Positions 34,852 to 45,700 of a DNA stretch of 64,000 nucleotides are shown here, one piece after another (the stretch's first letter is position 1; each line of letters starts with the position of its first letter). A program made the translations under genes and the position numbers. The DNA lies in assembly GCA_018873225.1 (NCBI GenBank), contig JAEILZ010000001.1, forward strand, positions 7,874,001-7,938,000, in the 5' to 3' direction. The DNA is from [Phialemoniopsis] sp. UDSM-2020 (taxonomy: Eukaryota; Ascomycota; Sordariomycetes; Thyridiales; Thyridiaceae). The notes beneath the pieces were generated by a model. It was not told the DNA's origin and did not search any database. It was given only the letters and a program-made list of their open reading frames with translations.

Positions 34852-36250
34852 ATGGGCCACGCCATGGAGATCATCAAGGAGGAGTTCTTCGTGGGCTGTC
34901 TTGGCCAAAGGCCACGGCCTGTCTCCCTGAACGACTTTCCCGTCTCATTCAGCAACCACAACCACAACAATATCCACGCCATCGCCATCACCCAGGCTCA
35001 GCGACAGGACACGATCCTGACGGGCCAGATCCCCGCCGTCTGCGTCCCCTTGGTCGCTGAGCTGCTCGACAGCTCCGACCTCAGAAACCTCATGCTCACT
35101 CAAAAGGCAAGTTCACTTACCCAGGATGAAAAAAAAAGAGAACATACCAGCCTCGCTAACACACAGCTCTTAGGCAACCTACCTCCTCATCAGGACCTAC
35201 GAGCGCAGCATCTGCCACGCCAATGCGCGCCGCTTTCCCATACCCCCGGTCGCCGCAGTCCTGTCGTCCTCGGCGACGCCGGCCCGCCGCCCGATCCCGT
35301 CCGCCTCCTTTGCCGCGCTGCCGGAGCTCGAGCGCCGCGAGCGCCGCATCGACGCGCTGCTGCGCGCCGAGTTCCTCTGCCTCGACGACGAGGACCGCCT
35401 CGCCCTCGACCGCGCACAGCTCGCGCGCTTCCGGGCGGGTCTGCGCCGCGCGCTCGCCGTGCTCGACGCGCTGGCCGACCTCGGTGCCGCCGCGCGCTAC
35501 TGCTGCGACGAGAGCGAGCTCGCCCTCGGCCGCTACGTGCGCAACCTGCCGGCGGCGCGCCGGGCGCGCCTCGTGGCGGAGGAGCTGGCGGCGCGGGCGC
35601 GGCGCGCGCAGACCGAGGCCGTCCGCTCGCTGGGCGCAGCCGACATGGCGTGGGTGCGGCAGCTGTGCGCGCTCGCGGCGGGCGGGTACAAGCGGCGGTT
35701 CGCGGGCGGCGAGGCGCTGTCGGACCCGGACCACGTCGACAAGTGCACCGCCTTTGAGGAGTTTGTGCTCCGGCAGGGCAGCGCGGGCGTGTGGGCCCTC
35801 GCCGCTTGTTCTGAGGGCGAGGGCGAGACAATGGCGCGGTGGGCGCGGGACGGGATCCTGGAGATACTGGGCGAGATCAGGGCCTACGAGGCGGGCGACG
35901 AGGACGCGCTGCCGGGCCTGCAGGCGACGATGTGGACGGAGCTCCGGGCGTGGGCGGTGGAGGCGCGGAAGGAGGCTATCAGGGAGGAGAGAAGGAAGGC
36001 GTGGCAAGCTAAAAGCAAGGCTAGGGTGGTGGAGGTCAAGGGAGAGGAGACGGGTGACCAAGAGCATGAGAAGGAGGACGAGGAAGCTGAAGAGGAGGAG
36101 GAGTGGGACGTGGACGAAGACTTCGAGATTCTGGAGCTCGACGACGAGTTCAGCCGCAAGGCCAACACGGTGACGCGCGAGGCGCTGTCGAGGTTGATTG
36201 ACGAGGCGATTGGCGTGCACCAGAAGAGGAGCTTGACACCCACCTGTTGA
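34852..36250 (+). CDS. F-box-like hypothetical protein with a GC-AG intron
   Basis: Function unknown; 443 aa from exons 34852..35106 and 35174..36250. The N-terminal segment IPAVCVPLVAELLDSSDLRN then LMLTQKATYLLIRTYE resembles an F-box-type helical motif followed by a degenerate leader to a substrate domain, suggesting an SCF adaptor-like protein (weak). The middle is Arg/Ala/Leu-rich and helical. The C-terminus has a Glu/Asp stretch (EEEEEWDVDEDFEILELDDE). The intron uses the AG|GCAAGT donor: no GT donor keeps the frame, whereas GC...TTAG joins TQK to ATYLLIRTYERSICHAN. Start could also be Met5 (34864). Very high GC in exon 2 generates long antisense frames that I discount. Confidence 0.7.
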
Positions 36251-37067
36251 ACATGGACATTGGCATCGATGCCAGGGTGTATCGAACAGTGCACAGGCTG
36301 AGACGTGAAGTTTGGGGAAATGAGCGGTTCTGGGCCTTGCTTTTCTTCTCTTTTCTGGGATCTACCTCCCTACACCTACCTTGATTTGGTTGTGCAGGTG
36401 AGGTGCTTATTGCAGCTGGGAGATGACGGCATTCGGGTCGCGTGTCTACTTGCTCGATATGGGAGGGTCATTTTTCTTTTTGCGAGGGAGAATCGAGTGA
36501 CAGGTGTTTCGAAACACGGAGTCTGGTAGGACAATCAGCTGCATGTCTCGGGGTGGAAAGGCGATTCATTTCGCGGTGCATTGGGCTGCAGGTAGTGAGA
36601 GAGGATGTGGGATGGTGATAGACAGACGCTAGAGATTAATTGCTTTTCAGTCAATACTTCCAGACTTGTGGAAATGGGCAGTCTTAAATGCGATGTTGTG
36701 TTCCACGAGCGCCACGGCTGAGGGATGGGCACGCGACACTTGCATACTCATATGCCGGCTCGACAGTGTCAGTCTCACCAGCCAGCTGGACGAGCAACGA
36801 TCCTCTTTCGAGATGTAGTCTTGATCAAATTATTATTCGTGCGTGATAATAGTAGTACGTAATGCAGCACGGCGGAAACATCGTGGAGTCTTGGACGAGG
36901 AAGCCAGCTCCCACCCACCGAACTCGTGATGTGCGAGAACGCGACCAGAAAAAAAGGAACAAAAGCAGAATGAGTACATCCCACAAGACTCCGATAACTC
37001 CTCTCCGAAATGCTTTACTCTCTGTAACCCACCCCCATCTTCCCCAAGCAAGAACTGGCCAGGACCT
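36251..37067. other. Intergenic between convergent genes
   Basis: About 820 bp between the 3' ends of the F-box-like gene and the small secreted protein gene. Nothing else is seen. Confidence 0.5.
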
Positions 37068-37466
37068 TTAAAGCCCAGCCTCCTTGACGAGACCGCCGCT
37101 GCCGCCGCCGGCGAGTGGCTCCTCCGAGGTCGCAGGCGGGTACGTCGGGTGCGTGTGCGAGTGCCCGTACAGCTTGATCTTGCCGCGCTTGCTGTGCAGC
37201 CTCTTGTGCATCGCCGAGGCCCCGTGCTCGTGGCCCGTCGCCGCCTCGACGGCCCTCTTGACGTCCGCGTGCACCGCCGCGGTGCCGTCCTGCTGGACGG
37301 CGGCGCGGGCGGCGATCTGCGCGCTGTCGGGTCGCTCGTGCGAGGTCGAGTGCACGAGGGTGCGCATGTGCAGGTGGTTGTGTGCCGACCTGTAGGGCGC
37401 GGCGGCCGACTCCTGGGCCAGCAGGAGGAGGGCGAGGGGCGAGAGCAGGGCTGCTAGTCTGACCAT
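37068..37466 (-). CDS. Small secreted His-rich protein with dibasic (KR) sites
   Basis: A single exon of 132 aa. The first ~23 residues form a clear signal peptide (MVRLAALLSPLALLLLAQ then ESAAA), with a likely cleavage after AAA. The mature part has no cysteines and is rich in His (HNHLH, HSTSHE, GHEHG, YGHSHTHP). Three Lys-Arg sites lie within about 25 residues (DVKR, MHKR, HSKR), which Kex2-type protease could cut to release peptides, including a C-terminal one beginning GKIKLYGHSHTH. It could instead be a metal-binding or cell-wall-associated protein. No family recognised. A pyrimidine-poor 3' flank separates it from the convergent F-box-like gene. Confidence 0.65.
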   Translation of the reverse strand: MVRLAALLSPLALLLLAQESAAAPYRSAHNHLHMRTLVHSTSHERPDSAQIAARAAVQQDGTAAVHADVKRAVEAATGHEHGASAMHKRLHSKRGKIKLYGHSHTHPTYPPATSEEPLAGGGSGGLVKEAGL

Positions 37467-38919
37467 TGCGTCTGTCGGGTTTGGCTAGTAGGTCTACCTA
37501 TAGAGGTAGGGCGTCAAGGATGTTGTGATGTCTTTTATGGGTTGTATGGCTGGAGTTGGGACTTTGGTGTTGACCAGAGCGAGCTTGTCGACTGAGTTTG
37601 GGATCGTAGCTTGAGCGAGATTGATATAGACGGGGTGCGATATCGTCGAGGACCATGCCTGACAATGGGAGGGAGGGGGAGGTCGGATGGGCATCGCCAT
37701 CCTCTTTAATGTCTCTCATCCGTGGGCGCGTCACACAGGACGGACAAGACTGCCCCTCCTTGAGCAAATGGGAGAAAAAAAGGAAGTGTCTCACACACCA
37801 GAGCCGGACTGGAATGTAAGTGCCCCGGCATGGAATGCGGCTACCTACAGTCGAGCCCACCCCCAGCCACGGGACGAATCACCGATCGCCGTGCTCATGA
37901 GCAGTCTGTCCCTTGCCGGGCGGGAGATGAAACCAAGACGAGGGTCGAAGGCTACTACCCAGCCTCCTGGTCTGGTGTTACGAAGCCACAATGAGGAATT
38001 CCATTCCAGAGGAGAGAGAAAGCCAACCGGGCGGGACCCGCTTGTCTCCCTTGCGGGCCCCCGGGCGGAACGCACGCTGCCAATAACCACAGCGCACCAT
38101 TGGACGGAGCATGCCCACAGTCTGAATTGACTGGCCTCCTGCCCTGAAGAATCTGTGTCCTGGGGTGATCGTCAGGTTCGAGGTCCCGGCGATCGCATGA
38201 CGGTAGTTATATGCCGAGAAGGTGGAGAGGTTGGGCCGCTCGCCGGAGCACTCTCACCTCACCTCACCTCACCTCACCTCGCTCATATTCGACCCCGCCA
38301 TCTCGCGAACGAGCGAGCCTAGCCCGGCCCGGCCCAGGCAGTGCATGAGGTCAGAGGCGCTCTGACGGGCGTGATCAGACGGGACCGGGTGACCTGTTTT
38401 GCGATGTCGAGGGTGGTGATGGTGACGTGGGAGGCAGGGCTGCGATGCTATGGGCCGCCCACTAGGCTGGCTGCTCGAACGGGCGCGCTATTGATGGCTC
38501 CCGGTTGCAGAGGGATGAGCGGGAGTCGAGGGAGGCCTGGCTGGGCGCATGGCACCCTAGGACAGTGATGTCGCTCTCTTGCAATAAAACAAGAAACTGC
38601 TTGGGTTTCTCAGTAACGGCGCTTAATTTTGGAAGTGAGGAAGGTATCAATCATGCTCCTCTCCAAATCCCAATTCGGGACAGAGTCTCCTCCCGAATTG
38701 AGTTGTAGAATGGCATCGAAACGAAGAGACAAACCTGGAACATTCGCGCGTGCCCATCCCATCCATGGTTGCACTAACAATTCGGACGGGTGTGTAAGCA
38801 GCCAGTGTGTCCTTCTTACGGGAAAAGGAACAACAATGAATCTACATCGAACGTAAACCTAACACGTCTGGGCCATTTTCCGGCCCGCCGGCAAGGTCAC
38901 GGACTGAGCAGCACGCAGC
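37467..38919. promoter_or_regulatory. Divergent upstream region of the secreted protein and GFA genes
   Basis: About 1.45 kb between divergent starts. It contains a pentanucleotide repeat near 38,253-38,281 and no supportable gene. Confidence 0.45.
38253..38281 (+). repeat. TCACC pentanucleotide repeat
   Basis: Five to six tandem copies of TCACC/CACCT in the plus strand. Confidence 0.85.
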
Positions 38920-39648
38920 ATGTTTGGCTACTTTCGCCCGCCCACGGCCTGCACCCCGGCCCTCATCCGCAAGTACAACGTCCCCGCGTCTCTGCAGGGC
39001 GGCGACCAGGACCAGCAGCAACAAGACGAAGTCAACGGCGTCGGCGTCGGCCCGGCGCACTACTCGCGGCGCCCGTCCCTGTTCCCCCTCGAGGGCGGTT
39101 GCGTCTGCGGCCTGGTGCGCTACCGCCTCGAGCGCGCGCCCCTCGTCGTGCACTGCTGCCACTGCGCCGCCTGCCAGCGCGAGACGGGCAGCGCCTTTGC
39201 CCTCAACGCCCTGACCGAGGGCGTCCACCTGACGCGTCTGCCGCCGGCGGAGGAGGCGAGAAGAGGGAAGATCCCCAACGACGACGACGACGCGGGCCTG
39301 CGCAGCTACGCCGTGCCCACGCCGTGCGGCACGGGCGCCGTGCACCAGGGCTGCGCGGCGTGCGGGGTCGGGCTCTTCGGGTACCACGTCGGCACGGGCC
39401 CCGCGGTGGTGTTTGTGCGGGCGGGCACGCTGGACCGGGCGCGCGAGGTCGAGCCCGACGTGCACGTGTGGACGCGGAGCAAGGTGCCCTTTGTCGACAT
39501 CGGCGACGGCAGGCCGCAGTACGACGGCTTCTACGAGGACTGGAGGGAGGTGCTGCGGCCTGAGAGCCTCGCGAGGCTCGAGAGGCTCGACGCGGTGACG
39601 CGCGCACGCGTGGGGACGGCGGTCGCCGGGGAGCAAGTGGCCAAGTAG
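38920..39648 (+). CDS. GFA-family zinc protein (glutathione-dependent formaldehyde-activating-like)
   Basis: Single exon, 242 aa, member of the GFA/CENP-V fold family; the bacterial founder condenses formaldehyde with glutathione, but fungal paralogues are numerous and mostly of unknown substrate. Zinc-binding cysteines are visible in order: GGCVCGLVRYRL (CxC), VVHCCHCAACQRETGSAF (CxxC pairs), and a late HQGCAACGVGLFGYHVG (CxxC). The C-terminal text VWTRSKVPFVDIGDGRPQYD fits the family. A 30-residue Gln/Asp-rich insert precedes the domain and an acidic DDDDAG loop interrupts its middle. No targeting signal is evident, so cytosolic location is assumed. Confidence 0.93.
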   Translation: MFGYFRPPTACTPALIRKYNVPASLQGGDQDQQQQDEVNGVGVGPAHYSRRPSLFPLEGGCVCGLVRYRLERAPLVVHCCHCAACQRETGSAFALNALTEGVHLTRLPPAEEARRGKIPNDDDDAGLRSYAVPTPCGTGAVHQGCAACGVGLFGYHVGTGPAVVFVRAGTLDRAREVEPDVHVWTRSKVPFVDIGDGRPQYDGFYEDWREVLRPESLARLERLDAVTRARVGTAVAGEQVAK

Positions 39649-42600
39649 GGCGTGCGGTCACGGCAGACCCCGGTTCCAGCGCGGCCTACGAGCATTGTCT
39701 ACGTCCGGGCTCGTCGGCGTCTGCTCCACAGATGGGCATCGTCTACAGTGGCCATGTCAAAGAGCGCGGTTGCCTCGAACTGGAATAACTACCCATCGTT
39801 CACCGGACTCGAACACGCAACAAGACAAGGAGGCCTTTTCTCTTTCTGCCTAGTGACTCAATTTCCACCATTTGGCACTATGCAAGCATGGACCCTTGAC
39901 GCCCGTGAGGCTGAGAGTCGCCCCTGGTCTGTCGTTGCTCGGACTCTTTAGAGAAACCTACCAGCCCAATCAGGAGTTCCCCGACTTTGTTCTTCACCGT
40001 TTGCTGCAACGGCGGGCGCTTGAGCGTGATGGAGTTGCGCCTCAGCCACTGGCCGGGAGGGGATCCTGCTCGTCTCTCTACCCCACAACACTGTCTGTAC
40101 CGCCTGTGGGACCGAGTGAAGATGCATCTCCAAGCGGTATCCATCAATGCTCGCTCGATGACTGAAACTCGTCATGAACCAGAGGGATGAAGTGATTTGG
40201 AGGCCGAGCTAGGCCTTATTGCTGGTCCCATCATAGGTGCGGCCTTTCCTGAACAAGTAACTAGGGGGCAAGGACTCGGTGTACGGTCCGTAAGACTGCC
40301 TCGCCTAAGTGGACTCCCTCTCAGCTCTCCAAGGGTAGCTTGGTCGCAGGTCGGAGATGGGGATGCCCCAGTCATCAGTGCAGTGCAACTGCCAGCGCAT
40401 CGGACATCGTCTCACATCTACTTGTAGAGTAGGTAAAATAGGCAGGGCGTGTATTAGCAAGACTATTTGCCCTCCTTTATGGTTGACAATCAAATCAAGT
40501 CCCGAGACGGACTTTGCGAATGGACCGAATCCAGTCGAATAAACCCGTATGAAGTAAATACTCACATTTTACATCACCTACCTACCTATCTGTTCTCGTT
40601 ACCTACGTCAAAAATCCAGAGGCTGACGACGAGCAAGGGATTTTATAAAAGAATAGCATGCGGTCAGACAGCGAAGATCGTATTCTCGCTCGCTGCTCCC
40701 TGAGAATGCGAGAACCCTTTTTTTTGCCCTTCAAGGTGCGGTGATCGGCGATCGACCCACTGTTTCGCGCGCATCCTCATCATGTCAAGGTGGTCGACCT
40801 CACGCCATCTGCTGCAAGCCACCTGCACAAACTCATTTGTTTCCCCTGAACGGACACTCTAGGGCCATTTGACTTTGCACACAAGTCCAAATAGGTATGA
40901 CAGCACAGTATCTTTGCGGGCTTGGCCGCCTAGAAATAGGCGCTTTCTTTGGGTTTGTGTTGTGGCCGGCTCGCTCGCTAGCGGGTCGCTAAAGCGTATT
41001 CGGGCTCGGCAAGTCGCGCTCTAAAACAGCGCTGGGGCTCTCCGTCGACGCCGCCGCCCGGTCCATCCGGAACAAAGGTGACGGTGACAGGGTGTGGACC
41101 CTGGAATTTGGGCCCTATGTGTACTTACTTAGGTAACTAGCGACTATTGAATGATTTTGGACCGTTGAAACAGCGAGAAATGTGCTCGACTACTATCTTG
41201 AATCTCAGATTTCTTCGCAAATGTCATCATCGCTTGTTGTGTGGTCCGGGTCCATGTTGTCTCACAAGGGTTAACAACAGGCTGCGCGCGCATCCATTCC
41301 TGTCTCCTTCAACAACAAATACGGACACGGGCTGTGATGGACAGACCACATTCCCAGAACAGGCAGAATAGGCAGGCAGTGAGCGCTCCTCTCCTCGTTA
41401 GCCGCCACAGGATCGCCCTCTAGGACTGCAACCAAAACTCCTTAGGCTCGTCCGTCACCAGGTATTACCTATTTTAGCTCAGGAACGGGCCTGGCGCTTG
41501 AGGTGTAGCACGAGCAAGCTTTGCACGCTTAAAACAGCATACGAAGTTTGCATTCATCGATAATAGTTCGAGGTTTGCGCCCTCATGCAGAATCCTGATC
41601 TTCATCTCGGCGTGCCAGGCTCGACTGCTCATTCCTTAGTCTACTTAGTAGGTACTGTATATTGAATATAGACCGAGATGTGTCCTTGCGGTCCTCGAGG
41701 TCCCAAACACGGCCGGGCCATTACGAGGGCTACGTCACTGGCACTCTGGACGCAATGACACAATCTCTTGCCTCTTGTTTGTTAAGGGCCCAAGATCTAT
41801 ATTACCTGCATTGCTCAAGTCCCGACTGGCCGGCCCTCATCTACTTCGTACTTGTACATACTACGTACGATGCGGAGGGAATGACACGGAGACTTGGGAG
41901 AGCATCCACAGGCCCTCTCATTTTTTTGCACATGAGCCATTGATGTCCCCTGCTGCGTGCTGCGGAGAGTTCTAAGCCTCGTTCAGCTGGATCCGCCCGC
42001 TATTTTTCTTGCATCCGTCCATCCATCTCCATCACTCTAAGGACCCGCATCCCCACCAGGTCTCACAGCTGCTAGAAGTCTTCGATGAAACGTAAAGGAG
42101 AAGGACGAGCGAAGACACAGGAGGGGGAACTCATCTTTGCTACTTGGTCGCTTTGGTCCTCTTTCAATCATACGTACGAATTGTCGCCTTTTTGTTTTCA
42201 CACAAGAAGAAGACAAGGAAATATCCTCATCTCTCCCATCTCCCGTGTCCCAGCTCGGACTCTCTCGTGGCGTCCACGTTTCCAACTATTCACCTAACGA
42301 GGAACGACACGGCAAAGCAATCGCCACGGCACAAACGAAACACGCTCAGGACTGACAATTGACAGTCGAGGCGGGTCGTTTCCAAGTTCACCACCCCCTG
42401 TCAATCTTGTTGGCCCCCGTCTCTTCCTCTGCTGCTACTTCGCACATCGTACCAACCCCTGGTCCTCGTTAATACCTAGGTACCTCTAGCAGCTTCAGCA
42501 GGGTATTGACCAGAATACTACCTCAGCAAGCTCTACACCACCACTTTCCACTTTCCACCTTCCCTCCATACCTTGCCTTGCCTTGTGTGGACTCAACCTT

Positions 42601-42720
42601 GGCCTCTTTTTTCCTTTTCCAGTTCTCTCATACAGGACTGCCGACGACACTCGTTTACCATCCATACAACAGGCAATCGATCCTGCTCGCAGCAAGCGTC
42701 GCCAGCCTGCCGGTCATGAG
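39649..42720. other. Intergenic, 3.1 kb, upstream of the DUF1765 gene
   Basis: No supportable gene on either strand. The final ~350 bp (42,370-42,720) are C/T-rich on the plus strand and probably form the leader of the DUF1765 gene. Confidence 0.5.
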
Positions 42721-45700
42721 ATGACCGGATCGGCGTTGACGATGGCCCCGGCCGTCGACTCGACAGCGCCGTTTCATCGCTCCCAGTCCACCCCAGACCT
42801 CTTTTCCTCGCTGACGAGACCGTCCCCGAGCCTGGCCGGCGTGCCCAGCGTGCACCGCACCCTGAGCCTCAAGAGCCTCCCGAGCTTGCCGGCCTTTGAC
42901 GTGCCGTCCTTCGATCTCGACAATGACTTCGAGTCTACCTTTTTGAACGACAAGGACGCCCGAAACCTGCAGGTCAGGGAGGAGCCCGTACCCTCCCCGG
43001 CGGCCGAGACCGCCCCGGCGCTAGCCAGCACACCAGAGAAGCTCACTCGAACCATGTCGGTCGTAGACCGCCGGAAATCCTGGCTGCCCGGGTCCCGGTC
43101 GAGCCCTAACTTCCGAGACTTGCTGGCGGGGGAGGAGCACATCGCGCCGCGAGAGGCCAGTGAAGCTGGCTCGAGGTCATTAGGCAGGGCGTACCAGGCA
43201 AAGGCGTTGGACAAGACGAGGAGCGTGTCTGGGTCTCTTGCGAGTTTTGCCAGGCGGACGTGGAAAGCCGAGTCACGATCCCCGTCGCCCAGGCGGAGGA
43301 AGGAGAGGGACGAAAGCCCCGGGGAGCAGAGACGAGATCGGTCGGCTAGCGGTGGGTCGCCGGCGCCCAAAGGACTGTTCTCGCGCAAGCGGATCGGGGC
43401 TCTCCCCGACCCTGCCGACGAAACGAGCCGCTCCGCCGAATCGCTCAGTAGCACCGGGCGCGCATTCAGCAGGGCCAGTGTGTATCTAACCAAGCTCAAG
43501 GAGCGGCCACAGAGCGTGTTGATGAGCAGGACCTTCTCTAGCCCGTCCCTGGTGACGTCTACCGACACCCACGACGAGCCCGAGAAGCGAGACCCGCCCG
43601 TGCTACCGACCCTCGAGGTACTCTCCGACCTGGCTAACCCGCCGCGTAATTCGTCACATACCGAAGACTCGTCGGGCAGCAGTGTCGACAGCACCGCCGG
43701 CAGTACGGCGCCCATCGCTTCCGAGGCCGGATCGCAGACTACGGCCGAGACGAACCCGTCGCAGTCTGGGTCGCGCGACCCTCTCTGGTCGGCGTTCAAA
43801 GACCTGGAAGACGGGCACGCCGCTTTCGCCTCCAAGACGACGACCACGCAGAAAGTGGCCGTCACGCGCTCGTCGCTGTTCTTCTTTCTGCAGCAGTTCG
43901 CCCACGACACCACGCACAGGGTCAAGAAGCTGCTCTCCACGCAGGATCTGGAGCGGCGGACAGCCATCTACGACAAGTGGTGGAACGGGCTGCTGGACCT
44001 GCTCGAGGGGCCCATCAACAGCGCGGGCGGCTTCACCGGCAACTCGGCCACCATCCAGCATATGCAGCCTCTGGCCGGCGTCGAGCGGCCGGCCATCCTC
44101 GAGGCGCTGACCATGCTCATGATGCGGCCAGAGTGGCGCATGTGCACAACCGTCTTCCGGCCCCTGGCCGAGCGGTCGCCGGCCGAGCGCGTCCGGCCCC
44201 GGTCCAGCTCGAACGACTCCAAGTCCTTCGAGTCGGCCAACCTGGCCTTCCTGGAAGAGTCTGCCGAGCACAACATCCGCAACATGTTTGTGGTCAACCT
44301 GCAGAGGCAGATGGTCGTCGTCGTGGACAAGATGTCGCTGCGGCACACGCCCTCGTCTCTCGTCAACTTTGCGGGCAAGGCCTGCGCCTACGCCTTTTAC
44401 TTTGTGCCCGGCGTCGCCGACGTGCTCGTGCGCCTGTGGGCCCTCGACCGACACCCGGACTCGCTGCGGCGCATGGCCGACGCTTTTGGCTTGCCGCGCC
44501 GCAGCAAGGGCGAGAGCGAGGACATCGTAGCGCTCTTCCCGCCCGCCGTCGGCCCCTTTGGCTGGTCGTCCGTGCAGTCCATGACGAGCCGGCTCCGGCG
44601 GCCGGCCAAGCTGCCGCTGCAGGTCGCCAAGATCCAGTGGCACGGCCCCTGGATGTCGAGGTGGCGCGGCGGCGACACCGACCTCTTCTTTGTCTTTTGT
44701 AAATACTACTTCATCCTAGCCGACGACTTTATGCCCGCCGAGCTGCCCCTCGTCGAGAAGGCCCGGGCCCCGGCGTATGTGCTGCTGCACGCGCACCTCC
44801 TCAACATCCTCGACAGCACGATCCACCGCCAGGCCGCGGTGGAGGCCGCCATGATGGGCCCGCAAATGGCGGACCCCGCGCACGGCGCCGACGCCTCGCT
44901 CACCGCGCTGCCCGCGATGCTGCCCAGCAACATCCTCCGAGGCATGGACGAGAACCGCATGGTCCTGCTCCTCAAGGACTTCCTTTCGCTCGACGAGGCC
45001 GTCGTCGGCGGCGCAGGCCACACTTTTGCCGAGTCCTTCATGGCCGTGCTGGTCGCCGCGACCAAGAGGGTCTCCCAGTTCGACCACGGCGCGAGCTACC
45101 TCTTGTGCGACTTCTTGCAGGAGACCCTGCTGGCCTACGACTCGTACTACGGCTATAGCTTCCCCATGCCCGGCACCGAGTCGTCCAGAGCGGTCGACTA
45201 CGTGGACTGGACGTTCTGGCTCGGCGTGTGCAAGATGATCCTCGACTCGAACAACACCATGTCGGAGATCCGCGTGCTGACCCTGATCTTTGGCGCGTGG
45301 GACATCATCGCCGCCGACCCGGCAAGGAAGGAGCAGCTCTGCGTCGACTGGCTGCTCAGCGAGGCGGTGTTTGAAAAGTTCTTCAACAACTGGTGCCCCA
45401 TGGTGCGCGCCTACTACATGCGCCTGCTGTGCTGGCGGATATGCCGCGACGCGGGAAGCGCCAACGAGCTCGACGCGCGCATCTTCGCGCTCGTCTCGGA
45501 GCGCTTGCGCGCGGTTTGGTCGCACTACCTCTGGTTGAAGCAGGCTGCCGACGGCCGGGGCGCGATGCCACCGTCAACCGCCCCGTCGCTGCCCCAGCCC
45601 GGCAAGCGGTTCATGATCGTCCGCACCGAGGTCGTCGGCGCGCCGCAGCACGGGCTGATGGCTGGCGGCGGCGGCGGTTGCTTTGACCAAGCGTCCAGCG

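Noticed and set aside
35156..36220. Long antisense frames opposite the F-box-like gene
   Set aside because: Very GC-rich coding sequence has few stops on the other strand; composition is Arg/Pro-rich, as expected for shadow frames.
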